Origin: a virus
DNA length: 32,844 bases
Direction: 5' to 3' (one strand)
Virus record (IMG/VR): IMGVR_UViG_3300021963_000414
Location: 1 to 32,844 of that record
Below the pieces are notes generated by a model that was not told the origin of the DNA, searched no databases, and worked only from the letters and a program-made list of their open reading frames with translations. Of the stretch, positions 29,581 to 32,844 are shown in pieces; positions within the stretch are counted from its first letter, which is position 1, and every line of letters starts with the position of its first letter. A program made the translations under genes and the position numbers.

Positions 29581-30851
29581 ACTATGACAGTAAAGTCCTG
29601 TCCGAGCTTTTTCGCTCCAAAGCTTCGGCCAATCCTAATTACATGGCTCTCTATCAAACTGACACTCTTGTTCGCCGAATTATTGACACTTACCCAGATT
29701 CCGCTTACACCATAGGCGTCACTATTAATGGCCCACCATTCTACCAACGGGCCCTTAACTCTTTGGGCGCTTGGGAAATTTTTCGTCAAGCTTCCATTTG
29801 GGCAAGACTCTACGGTTTGTCGGCAGTTCTTATGGTGACTGACAGCCAGCGACTTGATACCCCTATAGCAGGTAATGTCGTGAAATTGGTTGCCTATAAC
29901 TTGCCCAACAATACCGATTTGTCTCAGCAAACCATCCGACTGGGTATTGATGACATCCATATTTCCCGTTTGTTATTCTTCACCGGCCACAAAAATCTCA
30001 CCGATTTTGGCTACCTAAAAGTTGAATATCAGTCTATCCTTGATGGCATCATTGACGTTCTCTACGATTTCAGGCGAATCCCCTCTGTAGCCATGAAACT
30101 GTTACGCACATCAAACCAAGTTTCAATTGGCACCGCCGGTCTTAGCGCATCTCTCCGAAACGACATCCTGACCAAAACCAACACGGCCCAACAGCAACTT
30201 CTCAGCCGCCTTGACTCTCTCAATGCCGGCAGGGATATCAGTGAAGTCCTGCTCTACGACAAAGACAACGAGGCAATCTCCAATACTTCTCTGTCCCTCG
30301 CAGGCGTGGATAGCCTTTACAACATTTTGGAAAACCAACTTGCTATCCGCACTGACTACCCAATGACCATCCTGTTCAATCGCAACGATGTCAACTCTTT
30401 AGGAAATGGCAGCAACGCTCAATTAATTACCCGGATGGATTGGGCCTCAAAATTGTCTACCTGGATTGATAACAACTGGGTTGAGCCACTTGAAAAACTT
30501 TGCCGCGTTATTGGGCGCTCTTTAGCACTTGGCTCATTCGACATCTCAGTTCCAATGGGTTTAATCATCTCTCCAGATGAACTCGCTGCCATTAATAAAA
30601 CTCAAGCGGAAACTTTGGCCATTATTAACCAGATTTATCCAATGGACTCCTCAGGTATCCAGCAGTACGTCGAAGCCAATTTTACCAACTTCACTCTGCC
30701 TTCCACCACACCCCCCACACCCCCCACACCCCCCACACCCCCCACACCCCCCACCCCAACAGCTGACTCCCTCCTAGACGATTTGTCCAGGCTTGCTAAT
30801 GTCAATTCCGCCGCTGTTGATACGGTTATGCAACGAATCACTGAGGTTTAA
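29577..30851 (+). CDS. Portal protein (DUF1073/phage_portal_3-like)
   Basis: 424 residues. The start of the family is recognisable: L-Y-Q-T-D-T-L-V-R-R-I-I-D-T-Y-P-D-S-A at about 26-44, then W-E-I-F-R-Q-A-S-I-W-A-R-L-Y-G-L-S-A-V-L-M, and later D-Y-P-M-T-I-L-F-N-R and G-S-N-A-Q-L-I-T-R-M-D-W. The portal is the 12-subunit ring through which DNA is packaged. Near the C-terminus a Thr-Pro-Pro linker (about residues 378-392) encoded by a 9-bp repeat joins a final helical segment. A TTTGGCTACCTAAA palindrome variant lies at 30006. It is separated from the terminase by fibre genes and the iteron region. Confidence 0.85.
   Translation: MNYDSKVLSELFRSKASANPNYMALYQTDTLVRRIIDTYPDSAYTIGVTINGPPFYQRALNSLGAWEIFRQASIWARLYGLSAVLMVTDSQRLDTPIAGNVVKLVAYNLPNNTDLSQQTIRLGIDDIHISRLLFFTGHKNLTDFGYLKVEYQSILDGIIDVLYDFRRIPSVAMKLLRTSNQVSIGTAGLSASLRNDILTKTNTAQQQLLSRLDSLNAGRDISEVLLYDKDNEAISNTSLSLAGVDSLYNILENQLAIRTDYPMTILFNRNDVNSLGNGSNAQLITRMDWASKLSTWIDNNWVEPLEKLCRVIGRSLALGSFDISVPMGLIISPDELAAINKTQAETLAIINQIYPMDSSGIQQYVEANFTNFTLPSTTPPTPPTPPTPPTPPTPTADSLLDDLSRLANVNSAAVDTVMQRITEV
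30006..30018. repeat. TTTGGCTACCTAA palindrome-family variant
   Basis: Mirror of the TTAGGTAGCCAAA type; encodes F-G-Y-L-K in the portal. Confidence 0.5.
30708..30752 (+). repeat. 9-bp tandem repeat, five units
   Basis: ACACCCCCC repeated in frame in the portal gene, encoding (Thr-Pro-Pro)n. Like the repeats at 7381 and 19752 the unit keeps the frame. Confidence 0.95.
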
Positions 30852-30853
30852 AG

Positions 30854-31441
30854 ATGGATGTCAATAATCTGGTTTCTGCAAGCCCAACCAATCAATTTGG
30901 CTCAGTCAAAAATACCTACTCTTCCACGGCACCTACGTCACCCAGCAACGGAGATTTATGGTATGAGCCTGGTTCTCGTTACGGGGCACCGTGGGAGTGG
31001 GAAAGTTCATCATCTCGGTGGTACAGCCAACCCGTAGATATTCAGTACCCAGCCGAATTAAACCTTACCGCAACCACACGCCGTCGCGGTGCCACTGAAT
31101 TTTATAACTCTCAGTACGGTACTGGACAAGCCACAAAATTGCTTTTTGTCAATATTGTTGCTGTTGCCGGTGCTGTGGCTCATAACGCCACCAACTATTT
31201 CACCTTTGATATCGAACACTTTTCCAGCGGCGTCTTTAATACGCTGGTAACTACTACGGACAATACCGGCACTACACCCAGCGCTTTGGGAGCCAATGGC
31301 TCGCGTAGAATTAACCAGACTACCTCGCTTTATTTTCCAGGAAATGCCTGGACTATTGGCTATCGGGCTGTTCTAAACGGTTCCGGTGTGTCACTTGCTG
31401 AATTATCGGTAAAAATAACTGTCCGCTACCCTAGACCGTAA
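30854..31441 (+). CDS. Structural protein, 195 aa (fibre-like N-terminus)
   Basis: The N-terminus has T-A-P-T-S-P-S-N-G-D-L-W-Y-E-P-G-S, a motif often found at attachment regions of phage fibre and virion-associated proteins; the rest is a strand-rich domain with many Thr and Asn (TGTTPSALGANGSRRINQTT). It lies between portal and gpF-like genes with two-base spacing to the portal stop and one-base overlap to the next gene. Probably a virion surface or fibre part. Confidence 0.55.
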   Translation: MDVNNLVSASPTNQFGSVKNTYSSTAPTSPSNGDLWYEPGSRYGAPWEWESSSSRWYSQPVDIQYPAELNLTATTRRRGATEFYNSQYGTGQATKLLFVNIVAVAGAVAHNATNYFTFDIEHFSSGVFNTLVTTTDNTGTTPSALGANGSRRINQTTSLYFPGNAWTIGYRAVLNGSGVSLAELSVKITVRYPRP

Positions 31442-32100
31442 TGGCAAAAATTGGTGACTTAGTTTATGACCCCCGTGTTAAAAGGTTCCGTTATCCTGAG
31501 GGGACTTTTGCAACTTCAGCCGCTGTCAAATACCAAACGGAAAAATTTATTCGGGTTAAAACAGATGAGCTTATTGGACTGGCCACATCCCTGAAAGCTA
31601 ACCCCCGTGACACTTCCTTGCAGGCTAAAGCTGCTGACATCTTGCGGGACATCCATGTCGCTCAAGCGTCTTTGGCTGCCGGCGGCCCCCAATTTCTTTA
31701 CGCCAATGACTACCTGATTGTCGGGCGGAATTTGCGCTCCCAATACGGTCTTTCCGAGAACGCCCCCCAACCTTTTGGGCTTAAATACCTGTTTGATGAC
31801 ATCGCTAAACTTAACCCCAGTGACGCTAAGTTGGCTCAACGGTTGGGTATGTACGCGGATAGCGGTAAGGTTTCCTACTTTGCCGTGCAGAATAATAAGA
31901 AAAAAATTGACGGCTATACTCACGCACGCCGTCACCTATCTCCAGTAGAAAATTGCAAGGAATGTGTTGACTATGCTGGCTACGGTTGGGTTGGTATTGA
32001 TGAGCTGATTCTACCAACCCAAAAATGCAGCTGCAAGAGTAACTGCAAGTGTACTGTCGAGTACGCTACTTCAGCGCTCGGTCAACCATACAACGAATAA
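31441..32100 (+). CDS. Mu gpF-like head morphogenesis protein
   Basis: 219 residues. The C-terminal part has the family's metal-site pattern: R-R-H-L-S-P-V-E-N-C-K-E-C-V-D-Y-A-G, Y-G-W-V-G-I-D-E-L, then C-S-C-K-S-N-C-K-C-T-V-E-Y, i.e. paired CxxC/CxC motifs of the minor head protein that helps DNA injection or head assembly. The N-terminus (YDPRVKRFRYPEGTF, then helices) is shorter than in Mu. It follows the portal region as usual in Mu-like phages and converges with the HTH gene, overlapping it by 35 bases. Confidence 0.8.
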   Translation: MAKIGDLVYDPRVKRFRYPEGTFATSAAVKYQTEKFIRVKTDELIGLATSLKANPRDTSLQAKAADILRDIHVAQASLAAGGPQFLYANDYLIVGRNLRSQYGLSENAPQPFGLKYLFDDIAKLNPSDAKLAQRLGMYADSGKVSYFAVQNNKKKIDGYTHARRHLSPVENCKECVDYAGYGWVGIDELILPTQKCSCKSNCKCTVEYATSALGQPYNE

Positions 32101-32419
32101 CGTCTAACTTCTTCCCGACGCTGGCCATTTCTGATTGGCAGGCAACTTCTACCATTTTAGGTAGCCCAAAATGGCTTACTCGGTAGAAATAGCCACCGGG
32201 CACTCGGTCACGGTAGACATATGCTTTGTCAATCGACTCTGCTAGTTGCGCAATACCTTCCCGCGAAATTCCAGTCCAGCGGGACAGTGTGTCATAATCA
32301 ATCCGCACGCCGGCAGTTGTCCGGTTAAGTTTACAGTAATCATAAACTTCCCGATAGACAGGTTCTAACACCCACAATACGTCTTTTTGTGGGCGGGCAT
32401 CCTTAGACCATTCAGACAT
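32066..32419 (-). CDS. Putative HTH regulator, 117 aa
   Basis: The frame is open to 32461, but TATAAT on the minus strand (32449 to 32444) lies inside that extension, so ATG 32419 is chosen. A winged-helix-type segment is plausible at about residues 38-70: I-D-Y-D-T-L-S-R-W-T-G-I-S-R-E-G-I-A-Q-L followed by a strand pair (YVYRDRVPGGYFYRVS). C-terminus helical. It has its own promoter with the GTTATAATAA decamer shared by three other early promoters, and its 3' end overlaps the gpF-like gene by 35 bases. A transcription regulator is likely but not proven. Confidence 0.6.
   Translation of the reverse strand: MSEWSKDARPQKDVLWVLEPVYREVYDYCKLNRTTAGVRIDYDTLSRWTGISREGIAQLAESIDKAYVYRDRVPGGYFYRVSHFGLPKMVEVACQSEMASVGKKLDVIRCMVDRALK
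32157..32169. repeat. TTAGGTAGCCCAA palindrome-family variant
   Basis: Right arm shifted by one base; within the HTH gene. Confidence 0.4.
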
Positions 32420-32441
32420 ACACGTTTTCAACTCAATACGT

Positions 32442-32451
32442 TTATTATAAC
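32442..32451 (-). promoter_or_regulatory. -10 region of the HTH gene
   Basis: GTTATAATAA on the minus strand, 25 to 30 bases before the ATG at 32419. The -35 position reads GGTTTG, weak. Confidence 0.55.
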
Positions 32452-32511
32452 CAATAAACATATAAACAAACCATCAACCAATCGGGTGATATTTGGGTTA
32501 AAGTCGAGTCC

Positions 32512-32811
32512 GCCACACCTACCAAAAATAGGGTGTTGGCAGACTGAACAGTGGAAAGCCTTTGGTGGGGGCACTTCCAGGTTTGCCACACTCTACCACA
32601 CTCTACCACCCCCTGTTTAGAAAACTCCTTATAAACTACTCTCCTTTATCCACCCCCCTCCCCTCCCTCCATTCTTCTCCTTATTTATTAGAAATAGGGG
32701 GTGGTAGAGTGTGGTAGGGTGTGGCAAGTTCTAGACTCCTAGGGAACTGCCACTTTCCACGGATGAGGCTGCCAACACCCTACCCTAAAAATAGGGTGTG
32801 GTAGGTGTGGC
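32512..32811 (-). repeat. R6: 300-bp three-hairpin repeat, reverse
   Basis: Same architecture as R2 in the same orientation. The stem TTGCCACACTCTACCACACT (from 32582) pairs with the stretch ending near 32726 at about 31 of 32 positions. The micro-ORF at 32646-32672 (minus) reads MEGGEGGG with TAA. The right flank CTCATCCATA resembles R0 and R2. Confidence 0.95.
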
Positions 32812-32844
32812 AGTCTCATCCATACCCCCTTACGGTTCTGTCCG
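32812..32844. other. End of window after R6
   Basis: 33 bases without a recognisable feature. Joining them to position 1 does not rebuild a complete repeat, so the window is not evidently a closed circle. Confidence 0.5.

Noticed and set aside
1-32844. Complete circular genome
   Set aside because: Joining the ends does not restore repeat R0, and baseplate wedge and tail chaperone genes expected for a contractile-tail phage are not seen, so the window is probably partial.
1-32844. tRNA, rRNA, integrase or relaxase genes
   Set aside because: Looked for by pattern; no cloverleaf, recombinase catalytic pattern or relaxase HUH motif was recognised.
1-32844. Firm cyanobacterial assignment
   Set aside because: The HIP1 octamer GCGATCGC was not noticed; the protein style suggests cyanobacterial phages, but without a database search this stays a guess.

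Overview
The window looks like most of a tailed, contractile-tail (myovirus-type) phage genome that also carries plasmid-like functions, i.e. a phage-plasmid. Seen directly: terminase large subunit, DUF1073-type portal, Mu gpF-like head protein, DUF2213-type prohead protease, DUF2184-type capsid protein, tail sheath, tail tube, tape measure and a baseplate hub, together with a family A DNA polymerase, a primase-helicase, a RusA-like resolvase and a ParM-like actin ATPase. No tRNA, rRNA, integrase, relaxase or CRISPR array was recognised. A cyanobacterial host is my best guess from the style of the small proteins, gpF-like protein and polymerase, but the cyanobacterial HIP1 octamer was not noticed, so the host is uncertain.

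Layout. 1-459: a small minus-strand gene with a terminator, next to the cut end of a 300-bp repeat. 460-759: repeat R1. 822-5855 (+): two small genes, RusA-like resolvase, DNA polymerase, an unknown protein behind a palindromic operator, ParM-like actin and a small partner, ending in a terminator and a possible centromere region. 6203-10456 (+): seven consecutive genes, all predicted membrane proteins or membrane-anchored, including an FtsK/HerA-like ATPase, a CHAP or NlpC/P60-type hydrolase and a lytic transglycosylase. 10536-11177: tandem repeats R2 and R3. 11219-11509 (+): one orphan gene. 11522-16683 (-): head and tail-shaft operon. 16743-17042: R4. 17448-20090 (+): primase-helicase. 20087-24413 (-): tape measure, two baseplate-type genes and hub. 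24437-24736: R5. 24837-25286 (-): unknown gene. 25329-28877 (+): terminase and fibre-like genes. 28878-29241: structured non-coding region with five 21-bp iterons. 29242-32100 (+): adaptor, portal, structural protein and gpF-like protein. 32066-32419 (-): putative HTH regulator. 32512-32811: R6.

The most striking feature is a family of exactly 300-bp non-coding elements (six full copies and one cut copy, both orientations) at the borders between gene modules. Each has two short terminal hairpins, a ~32-bp central stem with a long loop, a purine/G-rich tract and a perfectly spaced ribosome-binding site in front of an eight-codon micro-ORF (M-x-G-G-E-G-G-G). The usual myovirus gene order is broken exactly at these copies, which suggests module inversion or shuffling by recombination between them. 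A second signal is a 13-bp palindrome family, TTAGGCNNCCTAA, found at about 17 places roughly every 2 kb, three times directly in front of a start codon.

How it may work (inference): the polymerase, primase-helicase and resolvase replicate the element; the ParM-like system segregates it as a plasmid; the membrane module handles lysis, entry or DNA/protein transport across the envelope; structural operons share an ACGCGCT motif near their starts that may coordinate late expression.
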